Source: Alteromonas sp. ALT199 (lineage in GTDB: Bacteria > Pseudomonadota > Gammaproteobacteria > Enterobacterales > Alteromonadaceae). Taken from it: a DNA stretch of 64,000 nt. The position numbers and the translations under genes are program-made. Of this stretch, positions 18,488 through 27,743 are shown one piece after another (position 1 is the stretch's first letter; each line of letters starts with the position of its first letter). A model generated the notes under the pieces. That model did not search any database, was not told where the DNA came from, and saw only the letters and a list, made by a program, of their open reading frames with translations. The stretch is taken from the NCBI RefSeq assembly GCF_018619335.1, contig NZ_JAHHDX010000105.1:1-64000 (forward strand), written 5' to 3'.

Positions 18488-19708
18488 ATGTACGATAATA
18501 TTGCCGTTCACCAAAAAGTTATGAGCAGGAGTGCTTTTAATATGACAATGGGGGCAAACACACCGCCCACGATAGATGATCGTTTCGAAAATATGATCAT
18601 ATCACCCGAGCGAGTCCTTGAAATGCTGGGAAGGCGCAAGGTGGGTCAAGTTAGCTTCGAACAGTCAGAACAAGGTGACGCGCGCAGACTATTACTTCGC
18701 GTTGAGAAAGTGGCGATTGAAAATAAGCGTCTTCAAGAAAAAACGGAAGCTTCTTATTTAGAATCAGTTAGCCATCACCTACACGAAGTTCTACTTGGCG
18801 AGCTAACTGAACAGCTCTGCTACACTGACGAACTTGTTCAAAACGTGCTTAACTTACCCGAAAATATTGGTGAGCTGTTAGATGCACTGTCGGTAAAAGC
18901 GTCTTCTGTTTCAAAATTAGAACCTATAGCGGCCACTATGCCATGGCTTTATGACGAACTTATAGTGGCAGTAAACACGCCTCAGTTTAGGCGCAAAGAC
19001 TCTCGAGGACGTATCATTGTAGTTGAAACGTTACGCACCGCTTTAAGCTTCTTAGGTATTGAAAACTTACGTACGCTAATACCTTCATTGATTTTAAAGC
19101 GCGCAATGCCTCAAATTACCGACCCATACCCGCTTATAAAACAAAAGTTAACGCATTACTCAACGGGCGTCGCGCTTACCGCAAAACGCCTTGCCATGCT
19201 GGGTGATTTAAATAAAAACCAAGCCTATACATTGGCAATGATGAGTAATTTAGGGCGCTGTGCCGTTACACGACTATATTTCAAGCTGTTCGATAAAATT
19301 CAGCTGCATTTACTGCAAGAGTGTCAAAAAGATAAAGAACAAAAGCGTCACGAGGCTTTACTAAAAATTGCGCCATCAGCTAATCACCTCATTGCATTAC
19401 AGCAAGAGTTTGCTGATGCGGTTAGCGCAGACATTTTGGAGTGGATGCACTTTACCCGCCTGCCAATTGCACAGCCAATGCGTGCCTGTGCTGATAAACA
19501 GCCTGTACAGGCCAAGACGTTGAGCAAAATACTCCATCAAGCACGCGCTTATACGCAAATACGCATGTTGCATCAATTAAAACTCGTGGACATAAAAGAA
19601 GTAAAGCCGCTTTTTGCTGAACAAAAATACCCTGCTGGTGCGCTTGAGGCACTTAAAAGCACGGATATCTTTACTCTTGCGTTGGTGAAAAATGAAGATA
19701 GTTACTAG
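18488..19708 (+). CDS. HDOD domain signalling protein
   Basis: A 406-aa soluble protein whose middle (about residues 110-340) reads as an HDOD domain: FLGIENLRTLIPSLILKRAMP and YSTGVALTAKRLA, then AYTLAMMSNLGRCAVTRLY. HDOD proteins are relatives of HD phosphohydrolases that lack the full catalytic set and act as regulators of motility, c-di-GMP or stress pathways. No receiver, GGDEF or EAL domain is attached. The N-terminal ~100 residues are helical and unassigned. AAAGG before the ATG supports the start. It stands alone between pabA and argD. The specific role is unknown. Confidence 0.75.
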   Translation: MYDNIAVHQKVMSRSAFNMTMGANTPPTIDDRFENMIISPERVLEMLGRRKVGQVSFEQSEQGDARRLLLRVEKVAIENKRLQEKTEASYLESVSHHLHEVLLGELTEQLCYTDELVQNVLNLPENIGELLDALSVKASSVSKLEPIAATMPWLYDELIVAVNTPQFRRKDSRGRIIVVETLRTALSFLGIENLRTLIPSLILKRAMPQITDPYPLIKQKLTHYSTGVALTAKRLAMLGDLNKNQAYTLAMMSNLGRCAVTRLYFKLFDKIQLHLLQECQKDKEQKRHEALLKIAPSANHLIALQQEFADAVSADILEWMHFTRLPIAQPMRACADKQPVQAKTLSKILHQARAYTQIRMLHQLKLVDIKEVKPLFAEQKYPAGALEALKSTDIFTLALVKNEDSY

Positions 19709-20237
19709 GACTTATTGCTACACCCTACCCGTTTAGAACGAAAATCACACAAAACAGGGCGCTAAACGCGAAATAATTTATGGATATTCATGCACTGGTT
19801 ATGCACTTTTCTCGTAGTTGATGCCTAATACTCAAAAATATTGGCCGTAACTTAGTGCTCCGCCTGATTCTAGCTCAAGTAAACAGGCAAGTTCGTCACG
19901 GCCCATTGGCCCTTTTTATTCCGTTAAAGCACAACGAAACCACCACGCAGCGCTTTTCATAACGTAAAAATTGATTATTACTAATTGATATAGCCCAGTA
20001 GTTAATAGTTATTCACTTTTCCTGCAAATTAAGCCACAGTCCTTATAAATAAAGGGCTGCAGCCCTTTACATAGAAGACAAATGTTAAAAAAAATGGCAT
20101 ACTGTAAAACAAATCCGATTAGTTTTTATGCGCCCTATTAACGCTTATCGACTCACGCAGCACGAATAAGAAGTGCGCTTCGATTAGACAAGCAGGCTCA
20201 CACAGTGAGATTGGCGCCCAACGCAGAGGTAACAAAG
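19709..20237 (+). other. Long intergenic region upstream of the ast operon
   Basis: About 530 bases with no convincing gene. It holds a weak GGCC-CATT-GGCC hairpin followed by CTTTTTATT near 19900-19918, which may end the HDOD transcript, and a palindrome at 20051-20068. The argD promoter must lie here. I looked for sigma-54 and ArgR sites and found none convincing. Confidence 0.5.
20051..20068. terminator. Palindromic hairpin upstream of argD
   Basis: AAAGGGCTGCAGCCCTTT is an 18-base perfect palindrome. A T-rich tail (ATTTATAA) follows on the minus strand only. It may be a transcription barrier or a protein site. Confidence 0.4.
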
Positions 20238-21446
20238 ATGAACGTAACTCGCGCTACATTTGATGATGTAATGGTTCCTAACTACAACCCAGCAGGTATG
20301 GTACCTGTTCGAGGTGAAGGTTCACGCGTATGGGATCAAGATGGAGCTGAGTACATCGACTTTGCAGGCGGTATTGCAGTAAACGTTTTAGGTCACTGCC
20401 ACCCTGAGCTAGTTAAAGCACTTAATGAGCAAGGTAGCAAGCTTTGGCATCTAAGTAACGTATTTACCAACGAACCAGCGCTTCGCCTTGCTAAAAAGCT
20501 TAACGACGCGACATTTTCTGACAAAGTTTACTTTGCCAACTCTGGTGCGGAAGCTAACGAAGCAGCACTTAAGCTTGCTCGTCGCTGGGCTATTGATAAG
20601 CACGGCGAAGATAAAAACCAAATCATTGCTTTTAATAAAGGCTTCCACGGTCGTACCTTCTTTACCGTTACGGTAGGTGGTCAAGCTGCTTACTCTGATG
20701 GTTTTGGTCCTAAGCCAGGCGCTGTTGATCACTGTGACTACAATGACCTAGCTGCCTTTGAAGCCCTAATTTCAGATAAAACTTGTGCTGTAATGATGGA
20801 ACCGCTTCAAGGTGAAGGCGGCATTATTCCACCAGATGCTGACTTTGTTAAAGGTGTACGTGAGCTTTGTGACAAACACAATGCACTACTGATTTTTGAT
20901 GAAGTTCAGTCAGGCGTTGGTCGTACCGGTCATCTTTATGCTTACATGGGCCTTGGCGTAACACCCGATATCCTAACTACAGCTAAATCCCTTGGTGGTG
21001 GCTTCCCAATTGGCGCTATGCTAACAACGAATGAAATTGCTGCACACCTTAAGCCTGGTACCCACGGTAGCACTTACGGCGGTAACCCACTGGCATGTGC
21101 TGTTGCGGAAAAAGCATTAGATATCGTAAATCAACCAGAAGTGCTTGAAGGCGTACTTAAGAAAGAAGCGCTTTTCCGCGAGTTACTTGGCGCTATCAAT
21201 GACAAGTACAACGTATTTGAAGAGGTACGTGGTCAAGGCATGCTGTTAGGTTGTGCGTTAAATGAAAAATATCAGGGCCGCGCACGCGACTTCATGATGG
21301 CAGCGACCAAAGAGAACCTTATGTGCCTTGTTGCTGGCATGAACGTTATTCGTTTCGCACCTTCACTGGTTATTCCTGACGAAGATATTAAAGAAGGTCT
21401 TGCACGTTTTGAGCGCGCCGTTGCCGCCGTTGTAAACGCCGAATAA
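20238..21446 (+). CDS. argD: Acetylornithine/succinylornithine aminotransferase
   Basis: A PLP-dependent class III aminotransferase that acts in arginine synthesis (acetylornithine) and, given its operon, in arginine breakdown (succinylornithine, the AstC role). The 402-aa product shows [37 protein letters not shown] and the PLP lysine in [18 protein letters not shown] at 20238 ([18 protein letters not shown]) has AGAGGT upstream and matches the family start better than the in-frame start at 20205. It is the first gene of argD-astA-astD. Confidence 0.94.
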   Translation: MNVTRATFDDVMVPNYNPAGMVPVRGEGSRVWDQDGAEYIDFAGGIAVNVLGHCHPELVKALNEQGSKLWHLSNVFTNEPALRLAKKLNDATFSDKVYFANSGAEANEAALKLARRWAIDKHGEDKNQIIAFNKGFHGRTFFTVTVGGQAAYSDGFGPKPGAVDHCDYNDLAAFEALISDKTCAVMMEPLQGEGGIIPPDADFVKGVRELCDKHNALLIFDEVQSGVGRTGHLYAYMGLGVTPDILTTAKSLGGGFPIGAMLTTNEIAAHLKPGTHGSTYGGNPLACAVAEKALDIVNQPEVLEGVLKKEALFRELLGAINDKYNVFEEVRGQGMLLGCALNEKYQGRARDFMMAATKENLMCLVAGMNVIRFAPSLVIPDEDIKEGLARFERAVAAVVNAE

Positions 21447-21466
21447 TTACAACACGAGTAGCGAAC

Positions 21467-22504
21467 ATGAATATCATTCGCCCTATCACGAAGGCCGACT
21501 ATAACGCGCTTAAAGAAATCGCCGTCGAATCGGGTATTGGCTTTACGTCTTTACCTGTCAACGACGCGTTGCTGCAGCGTAAAATTGACCGTGCAGAAAC
21601 CGCGTTTAACAAGCCAAACGTAACAGAACCTGGCGATGAGTCATACTTGTTTGTAATGGAAGATACCACTACCGGACAGGTAGTGGGCACGACAGGTATT
21701 GAAGCCGCAGTAGGCATAGATGATGCGTTTTATCATTATCACCTAAGCAAGGTTGTGCATGCCTCACGCGAACTGAACATTCACAACACGGTAGACATTC
21801 TAACGTTTTGTAATGACTACACAGGCGTTACTGAGATATGTACCCTGTTTCTTCGTGAACAAGCCCGCGGAGGCATTAACGGCCGCTTTCTTTCGAAGGT
21901 TCGATTTTTGTTCATGATGGAGCATCGCGAACGCTTTTCAGAAACTGTGATTGCTGAAATGCGTGGTGTGAGTGACGAGGAAGGACGTTCACCGTTTTGG
22001 GAGTGGTTAGAAACCCACTTCTTCTCGATGGATTTCCCTACTGCCGACTATCTAACGGGTATCGGTAATAAAGTGTTTATTGCTGAACTTATGCCAAAGT
22101 ACCCGATATACGTGAACCTGCTAAGCAAAGAAGCGCAAGACGTCATTGGCGAAGTACACGACAAAACTCGCCCTGCACTTCAGCTTTTAGAAGAAGAAGG
22201 CTTTTCGTGTCGCGGTTACGTAGACATTTTCGACGCAGGCCCAACGGTTGAGGCAAATTTGAGCCACATTCGCACGGCTCAATTAAGCTTGAAACTGCCT
22301 GTCGTCATTGATGATAGCGCTGCTGCCCAAGGGCAAACGCATTACATCATTAACACATCAGTATCTGATTTTCGTGCAGTAGCCACCGAGATGACGGTCA
22401 GCGAAGAAAAGCAAGTTGCCGTGCTATCTCGCCAAGCCGCTGCTGCATTGAATGTCAAAGAGGGTGAGCACGTACGTTTTGCCCCCGTTACATTCAGAGA
22501 TTAA
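21467..22504 (+). CDS. astA: Arginine N-succinyltransferase
   Basis: First step of the arginine succinyltransferase pathway: arginine plus succinyl-CoA gives N2-succinylarginine. At 345 aa it has the normal single-subunit length. The start [19 protein letters not shown] and the conserved [24 protein letters not shown] are characteristic, as is the [14 protein letters not shown] stretch. It follows argD after 20 bases. No astB (succinylarginine dihydrolase) is in this operon; it must be elsewhere for the pathway to be complete. Confidence 0.96.
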   Translation: MNIIRPITKADYNALKEIAVESGIGFTSLPVNDALLQRKIDRAETAFNKPNVTEPGDESYLFVMEDTTTGQVVGTTGIEAAVGIDDAFYHYHLSKVVHASRELNIHNTVDILTFCNDYTGVTEICTLFLREQARGGINGRFLSKVRFLFMMEHRERFSETVIAEMRGVSDEEGRSPFWEWLETHFFSMDFPTADYLTGIGNKVFIAELMPKYPIYVNLLSKEAQDVIGEVHDKTRPALQLLEEEGFSCRGYVDIFDAGPTVEANLSHIRTAQLSLKLPVVIDDSAAAQGQTHYIINTSVSDFRAVATEMTVSEEKQVAVLSRQAAAALNVKEGEHVRFAPVTFRD

Positions 22505-22517
22505 AAGGACACCCACT

Positions 22518-23987
22518 ATGCTACATACACATTTTATCAACGGTGAATGGGTTGCCGGACAAGGTCACAACTTAACGTCAGTAGACCCTGCAAAAAACGA
22601 AGTGATTTGGGAAGGTAAGTCTGCGACTGCCGCTCAAATTGATGACGCAATTAACGCCGCTCGTGCTGCACTTGTAGCCTGGAGCATGAAAACCGTTGAA
22701 GAGCGTCTTGAAATCATCAAGGTTTACGGCACTAAGCTAGAAGAAGCCAAAGTGCATCTTGCCAAAGTTATGGCAAAAGAAACGGGCAAACCAGAATGGG
22801 AAACCGCTACTGAAGTGGGCGCCATGATGGGCAAAATCGGCATTTCTGAAAAAGCTTATTTTGAGCGCACGGGTAACGTAGAAAACCCAATGCCAGTAGG
22901 TAAAGCATTCATTCGCCATAAACCTCACGGCGTTGTTGCGGTATTCGGCCCCTACAATTTCCCTGGGCACCTTCCAAACGGTCACATTGTTCCGGCCCTT
23001 ATTGCTGGCAACACCATTGTATTTAAGCCAAGCGATTTAACGCCTATGGTTGCTCAGGAAATGATGAAGTTATGGGATGCCGCTGGTCTGCCGGCAGGCG
23101 TGCTTAACCTTGTACAAGGCGAGGTTGAAACGGGTAAAGCATTAGCGTCGCATAATGATATCGATGGTCTGTTCTTTACGGGTAGTTCACGTACAGGAAA
23201 AATCCTTCACGAGCAGTTTGCAGGTCACCCAGGTAAAATCTTGGCCCTTGAAATGGGCGGCAACAACCCTCTTATCGTGAAAGACGTGGCGGATGTTGAT
23301 GCAGCTGTACACGATATCGTACAGTCTGCTTTCATTACTTCAGGTCAGCGCTGCACGTGTGCACGCCGCTTGTTCTTGCCAGCCGATGCCAAAGGCGACG
23401 AGATCCTTGCTCGCCTTATCGAAGTAACCAAAAACATTAAAGTTGGCGATTACGATGCTGAAGACCAGCCGTTTATGGGTGCCATGATCTCAAGCAACGC
23501 CGCCGCTCTTATGGTGAAAGCGCAGCAAGAACTTGAAGACCTTGGTGGTAATGTACTGGTTCGCCTTGAACAAAAAGACGAAAGCAGAGGTTTTGTTACC
23601 CCAGGTATTATTGATGTTACCGATATGCTTGCTTCACTGCCAGATGAAGAACACTTTGGTCCACTACTTAAAGTAATTCGTTACAGCGACTTCGATGCAG
23701 CTATCACAGAAGCGAATAACACCAGCTTTGGCTTGTCAGCAGGTCTTCTTGGTGACAATGAAGAAGATTATCGTTATTTCTTCGCGCGCATTCGCGCGGG
23801 CATAGTGAACTGGAATAGACCTATTACCGGTGCAAGCAGCGCTGCGCCATTTGGCGGTGTGGGCGATAGTGGTAACCACAGAGCTAGCGCGTTTTATGCG
23901 GCTGACTACTGCGCTTATCCAGTTGCGTCAGTTGAGCTTGATAAAGTTACTATGCCAGGCAAATTAAGCCCAGGCTTGTCGATGTAA
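22518..23987 (+). CDS. astD: Succinylglutamate semialdehyde dehydrogenase
   Basis: NAD-dependent aldehyde dehydrogenase that converts succinylglutamic semialdehyde to succinylglutamate in the arginine succinyltransferase pathway. The 489-aa product has [14 protein letters not shown], the Glu general base in ALEMGGNNP and the catalytic Cys in [13 protein letters not shown] at 22518 follows AAAAGGACA by 9 bases and matches the family N-terminus (HFINGEWV); the longer in-frame start at 22452 overlaps astA and is rejected. Confidence 0.96.
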   Translation: MLHTHFINGEWVAGQGHNLTSVDPAKNEVIWEGKSATAAQIDDAINAARAALVAWSMKTVEERLEIIKVYGTKLEEAKVHLAKVMAKETGKPEWETATEVGAMMGKIGISEKAYFERTGNVENPMPVGKAFIRHKPHGVVAVFGPYNFPGHLPNGHIVPALIAGNTIVFKPSDLTPMVAQEMMKLWDAAGLPAGVLNLVQGEVETGKALASHNDIDGLFFTGSSRTGKILHEQFAGHPGKILALEMGGNNPLIVKDVADVDAAVHDIVQSAFITSGQRCTCARRLFLPADAKGDEILARLIEVTKNIKVGDYDAEDQPFMGAMISSNAAALMVKAQQELEDLGGNVLVRLEQKDESRGFVTPGIIDVTDMLASLPDEEHFGPLLKVIRYSDFDAAITEANNTSFGLSAGLLGDNEEDYRYFFARIRAGIVNWNRPITGASSAAPFGGVGDSGNHRASAFYAADYCAYPVASVELDKVTMPGKLSPGLSM

Positions 23988-24011
23988 CCCAAGCTTTTCA
24001 CGTTACAAAAA

Positions 24012-24036
24012 GGCCGACGCAAGATTTGTGTCGGCC
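24012..24036 (-). terminator. Hairpin between astD and the DUF1338 gene
   Basis: GGCCGACGCAA pairs with TTTGTGTCGGCC-type sequence over 11 bp (one G-T wobble) with a three-base loop. On the minus strand it is followed by TTTTT; on the plus strand the tail is only weakly T-rich. In the operon direction it may be an attenuator or mRNA-stability hairpin that sets the DUF1338 gene apart. Confidence 0.5.
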
Positions 24037-24104
24037 AGTTTAGTACCAACCCTATACGAACTATTCGTTTGCAAATAGTCAACGACAGAAAGGACCCTAC
24101 TACC

Positions 24105-24911
24105 ATGCATAGCAACATCGATACGTTGTTTAGCAACATGTGGGACGATTACGTTACCATCACTCCCTCAGCGCATAAAATTCATGCACTTTTGGCGGGT
24201 GAAGAAAACACTAATGATATCGTTAACGACCATGTGGCTTTTAGAACTTTTGCTTTAGATAAAACTCGCTTAGACAAGCTTGCTGCACACTTCTTAGCAT
24301 TGGGTTATGAAGCGAAAGGTGACTACGACTTTGAAGCTAAAAAGCTCACTGCAAAGCACTTTGAGCACCCTGACGATACTAAACCTAAGGTGTTTATTAG
24401 CGAACTTCGGGTGAACGAGCTTTCTAAGACAGCGCAAACCATTATTAAAAAGCTTGTAGAGCAAATGCCTGAATCTGTCGTGGATGCGGATAACTTCTTA
24501 TACTCGGGCAAGCATTGGGACGTAACTAAAGCAGAATACGACACGCTACTTAACGAATCAGAATATGCGGCGTGGATGGCTGCATGGGGCTTCCGTGCTA
24601 ACCACTTTACGGTAAGTGTTAACCACTTAACCCGCACTGATGAGCTGACTGACGTGAATACGCTGCTTAAAGAGGCAGGCTTTGTGCTGAACACTTCGGG
24701 CGGCGAGATTAAAGGTGGTTCAGACGTATTCTTGGCGCAATCATCAACCATGGCCGACCGTGCTAACGTTGCTTTTAGCGACCAGACTGTGGCAATCCCA
24801 AGTTGCTTCTATGAATTTGCGCAACGCTATGAAATGCCTGACGGAAAACTTTATAAAGGCTTTGTTGCTGCATCAGCAGATAAAATCTTTGAAAGTACTA
24901 ACGCTAAATAA
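24105..24911 (+). CDS. DUF1338 family protein
   Basis: A 268-aa protein of the DUF1338 family, related to the vicinal-oxygen-chelate-like 2-oxoadipate dioxygenase/decarboxylase HglS. Family-type metal-ligand regions are visible: a His in VNDHVAFRTFAL and a His in TVSVNHLTRTDEL, with a possible Glu near EFAQRYE. HglS itself is much longer, so the same reaction should not be assumed. The place directly after argD-astA-astD suggests a link to arginine or lysine/2-oxo acid catabolism. ATG at 24105, with AAGGA about 11 bases upstream, is preferred over an in-frame start at 24069. A hairpin separates it from astD. Confidence 0.78.
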   Translation: MHSNIDTLFSNMWDDYVTITPSAHKIHALLAGEENTNDIVNDHVAFRTFALDKTRLDKLAAHFLALGYEAKGDYDFEAKKLTAKHFEHPDDTKPKVFISELRVNELSKTAQTIIKKLVEQMPESVVDADNFLYSGKHWDVTKAEYDTLLNESEYAAWMAAWGFRANHFTVSVNHLTRTDELTDVNTLLKEAGFVLNTSGGEIKGGSDVFLAQSSTMADRANVAFSDQTVAIPSCFYEFAQRYEMPDGKLYKGFVAASADKIFESTNAK

Positions 24912-24922
24912 CTTCGTCATTT

Positions 24923-24948
24923 AAAAAAAGCCCGTTAGGGCTTTTTTT
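24923..24948 (+). terminator. Bidirectional terminator between the ast operon and the GGDEF-EAL gene
   Basis: AAAAAAAGCCC-GTTA-GGGCTTTTTTT is a perfect 11-bp stem with A and T runs on both sides. It serves the convergent DUF1338 gene (plus) and the GGDEF-EAL gene (minus). Confidence 0.92.
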
Positions 24949-24963
24949 GTAAGGCGCATAAAA

Positions 24964-27132
24964 TTACCATTTAGATTCAGTGGTGTGCCTTGCTAAAAAC
25001 TGGTCGTAAGGCATAGGTTTATCAAAGTAAAACCCTTGCATTAACTTAATATCTGCTTGCTCCATAAAAGGTAAATAAGACTCTAATTCTACCCCTTCAG
25101 CCACGACATCTATTTGCAGACTCTTCAACATAGTTATTAGGCCATTAAATAAGGCATTGGCTTTACTATCTTGGTGAATACCTTGAATAAGGCTTTTATC
25201 TACCTTAACCACCTCAAACTGAAAACTTCTGAGGTAGCTAAGCGACGAAAAGCCACTGCCAAAGTCATCTAAAGACAACTTAAACCCAAGCTCTCTCAAC
25301 GTGTTTAATGCTCTTAGTGCTGACTTTTCATCTCGAATAAATACTGATTCAGTCAGCTCTAATTCAATAAACTCGGGGGATACATTATTATCCATACAAA
25401 CGGACACCGCTTGATCTGGAAACTGTGGGTCAAGCATTTGATTAGCACTAATATTTACTGATAAAGGTATAGCATCGCCTTGTTGCGACTCCATTATCGA
25501 AATATAGTCACATGCCGCTTCTAACGCTTGTAAACCAATGGCGCTATCTAGGTTTTGCTCTTCTGCTATGGGGATAAATACAGCGGGCGATACCACACCG
25601 TGCAAGCCAGAAATCCACCGACAAAGTACCTCACCGCCTTTTAACTCGCCATTTAAGTCATATTTACCCTGAATATAAAAATCAAGAAGATGATTCTCTA
25701 CGGCCTTGCGCAAGTCGTTCAACATACTGACCTGCTGCGTCATGCTTTCGTAAAGCCCTGGCTGGTAAACAAAAGTTTGCCCTTTCCCAAGTTCTTTTGC
25801 CCGATACATAGCGGCATCGGCGCACTGCACTAAGCTCTCGATATTGTCGCTGTGCTCTGGAAACTCCGCTATACCAATACTGGCAGACAGTCTAAGCTCC
25901 GTCCCTTTTACTACGATGGCGTCTTCTTCGATATGGCTAATGAGTTCCTGCGAGCGTTCTGTAACCTCTTCAATATTTTGGTTAGGCGCTACGGCAATAA
26001 ACTCATCACCACCCCACCTGCCAACTTTACCAGTAGCACCGAACATAGCAGTAAGCAGCGCACCAATACGCTGCAATTCTACATCCCCTCTTTCGTGCCC
26101 CGCGTTATCATTTATGGCTTTAAACCCATCTAGATCGATAAATACGAGACAAAACGGCTGCTTACTCCCCGCTAATTCCGAGATAGATTCACGCAACGAG
26201 TTACGATTTGAAAGTCCCGTCAATTCGTCGTGTAGTGCAAGTTGCCGCAACTTGTCCTCGTTGCGCTTTCTATCGCTGATGTCACGCATAGTTGCAATCA
26301 AATAAGACGAGGTTTGTTGATAGGTTTCGAACAAAGCCACAGAAATATCTACTACTTTTATTTCGCCGCTTTGGTTTTTTATCTTTGACTCAAATCGAAC
26401 TTGCTTATCAAGCACCAACTGCGCTTTATCTACTTTCTCCGCAATGAAAATTTGATTAAAATTCAAACCAACACACTGTTCTTTTACTGACACTCCAATT
26501 AACTGAATAAAAGCATCATTACATTCTGTGATAATAAGATCGGGAGAAAGCACTAACATTGGCTCTCGTGAACTGGCAAATGCGGAAGCCATCAAATGAA
26601 AAGATTGTTCAGCTTTGCGCTGTTGCGTAATGTCTTTAGTAGTTCCTACTATTTGTAGCGCTTCGCCAGCACTGCCTCGTTTTAACACGCGCCCACGCAA
26701 TCTTATCCATTGGTAGTTTTTCTCTAACATTAAGCGAAAAGAAAACTCAACCCTGTCGCGATTGCCGTGAAGCGCCATGGCCCAGTGAAACTGAAGCCCT
26801 TCCAAATCGTCCTCATGAACCCGCTCAAGAAGCTGAATTAAGGTGCCCGACCACGTAGATACGCTTTCAGAGTGAAGAGAAAAAGAGCGGATCTCCATTA
26901 TATCGCTTTGCGCCTCCCAATTCCAAAACGACTCTTGCGACGCCCAAAGTGCCAATTCCAAGTCCTTTTGGGCACTTTGGCTTTTTTGAAGCGTTACATA
27001 CAAGTTTTGCGTCTTCTCTCTTAATAAGACCTCTGCTTGTTCTCTGGCTACGCGTTCCCGCTTTAAACGCCGCTCAAGCAGTTGTATGCGATTGCTATCA
27101 CTGGACTCAGCAATTGAGGAGTCATCAACCAT
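24964..27132 (-). CDS. PAS-GGDEF-EAL c-di-GMP enzyme, partner of H-NOX
   Basis: A 722-aa soluble protein with an N-terminal coiled coil (about 15-60), PAS-like domains (about 60-170 and 180-290), GGDEF (about 295-455) and EAL (about 470-715). The GGDEF motif is exact (374-378), so cyclase activity is possible; the inhibitory RxxD site is replaced by GATG at 365-368, so product feedback is probably lost. The EAL signature reads EVL (501-503), while NISANQ, ELTES, DDFGSGFSSL, KVDKS and VVAEGVE are present, so phosphodiesterase activity is likely too. The gene starts 11 bases after the H-NOX stop. H-NOX proteins in Legionella and Shewanella control such partner enzymes in response to nitric oxide; the same is inferred here. 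Confidence 0.9.
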   Translation of the reverse strand: MVDDSSIAESSDSNRIQLLERRLKRERVAREQAEVLLREKTQNLYVTLQKSQSAQKDLELALWASQESFWNWEAQSDIMEIRSFSLHSESVSTWSGTLIQLLERVHEDDLEGLQFHWAMALHGNRDRVEFSFRLMLEKNYQWIRLRGRVLKRGSAGEALQIVGTTKDITQQRKAEQSFHLMASAFASSREPMLVLSPDLIITECNDAFIQLIGVSVKEQCVGLNFNQIFIAEKVDKAQLVLDKQVRFESKIKNQSGEIKVVDISVALFETYQQTSSYLIATMRDISDRKRNEDKLRQLALHDELTGLSNRNSLRESISELAGSKQPFCLVFIDLDGFKAINDNAGHERGDVELQRIGALLTAMFGATGKVGRWGGDEFIAVAPNQNIEEVTERSQELISHIEEDAIVVKGTELRLSASIGIAEFPEHSDNIESLVQCADAAMYRAKELGKGQTFVYQPGLYESMTQQVSMLNDLRKAVENHLLDFYIQGKYDLNGELKGGEVLCRWISGLHGVVSPAVFIPIAEEQNLDSAIGLQALEAACDYISIMESQQGDAIPLSVNISANQMLDPQFPDQAVSVCMDNNVSPEFIELELTESVFIRDEKSALRALNTLRELGFKLSLDDFGSGFSSLSYLRSFQFEVVKVDKSLIQGIHQDSKANALFNGLITMLKSLQIDVVAEGVELESYLPFMEQADIKLMQGFYFDKPMPYDQFLARHTTESKW

Positions 27133-27143
27133 TGCGCCCCCCG

Positions 27144-27680
27144 TTAAACCAGAGAGATACTAAATTCGTACGTATAAGGCGTTTCTAGTTGATGAGTTTC
27201 CCTTTCAAGTTTGCAATTATAGTGGGCTGCAGCGGCATCCATTAAGCCCTCAGCTAAAGGGTATAGTTCTCTTTCAGAGTAATACTGTAAACGCATAGTG
27301 TTGTCTGTGCGAGATAGCACTTTAAAACGAGGAAGGTCTGCGTCGGGATAGAGCTTTTTTACTTGGACATGTATGTCGCCGTCCAGGTGTTCAAGCATGT
27401 TTAGCATACCGTCGGTGTTGGCCAGTACATCTCCGTGCACTGCACCTAACTTACCAAACAAATAAAAACCAAAATCATACAAGAGTTCATTAGCAGATTT
27501 ACCCGTTCTCTCCACCAGCACACCTACTAGGCGTTGCATTTGTTCAAACGGGTAATAGCCCACAGCAGTATAAGCACCGTCGTTTTCTAACCCAGCTTCT
27601 ATGATGACATCATCAGCGAACTCAGGGGAAACTTTCTCCTCGAGCATATCGATAAATGATGTAAAAACTATGCCTAACAT
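27144..27680 (-). CDS. H-NOX heme nitric oxide sensor
   Basis: A 178-aa stand-alone H-NOX (HNOB) protein that should bind heme b and sense NO. The proximal His is His104 in DGDIHVQVKKLYP, and the heme-propionate motif YxSxR is Tyr133-Ser135-Arg137. The N-terminus MLGIVFTSFIDMLEE and the GAYTAVGYYPFEQ stretch are typical. ATG at 27680 has AGAGGAA upstream and removes 13 spurious residues of the longer frame. It is cotranscribed with the downstream GGDEF-EAL gene (11-base gap). A distal-pocket Tyr that would favour O2 binding is not evident, consistent with an NO sensor, but this needs alignment. Confidence 0.92.
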   Translation of the reverse strand: MLGIVFTSFIDMLEEKVSPEFADDVIIEAGLENDGAYTAVGYYPFEQMQRLVGVLVERTGKSANELLYDFGFYLFGKLGAVHGDVLANTDGMLNMLEHLDGDIHVQVKKLYPDADLPRFKVLSRTDNTMRLQYYSERELYPLAEGLMDAAAAHYNCKLERETHQLETPYTYEFSISLV

Positions 27681-27743
27681 GTAAATTCCTCTTATATTCC
27701 CTAATTGAGTGTAGTTCACCTAAGCATAAGAACAACTTAAACT

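Noticed and set aside
19709-20237. Possible ArgR boxes or sigma-54 promoter upstream of argD
   Set aside because: Partial matches only; TATTCA half-sites lack the paired arm and the TGGCGC candidate has wrong spacing.
24323-24751. 142-codon minus-strand ORF opposite the DUF1338 gene
   Set aside because: Ser-rich antisense shadow of a clearly coding frame.
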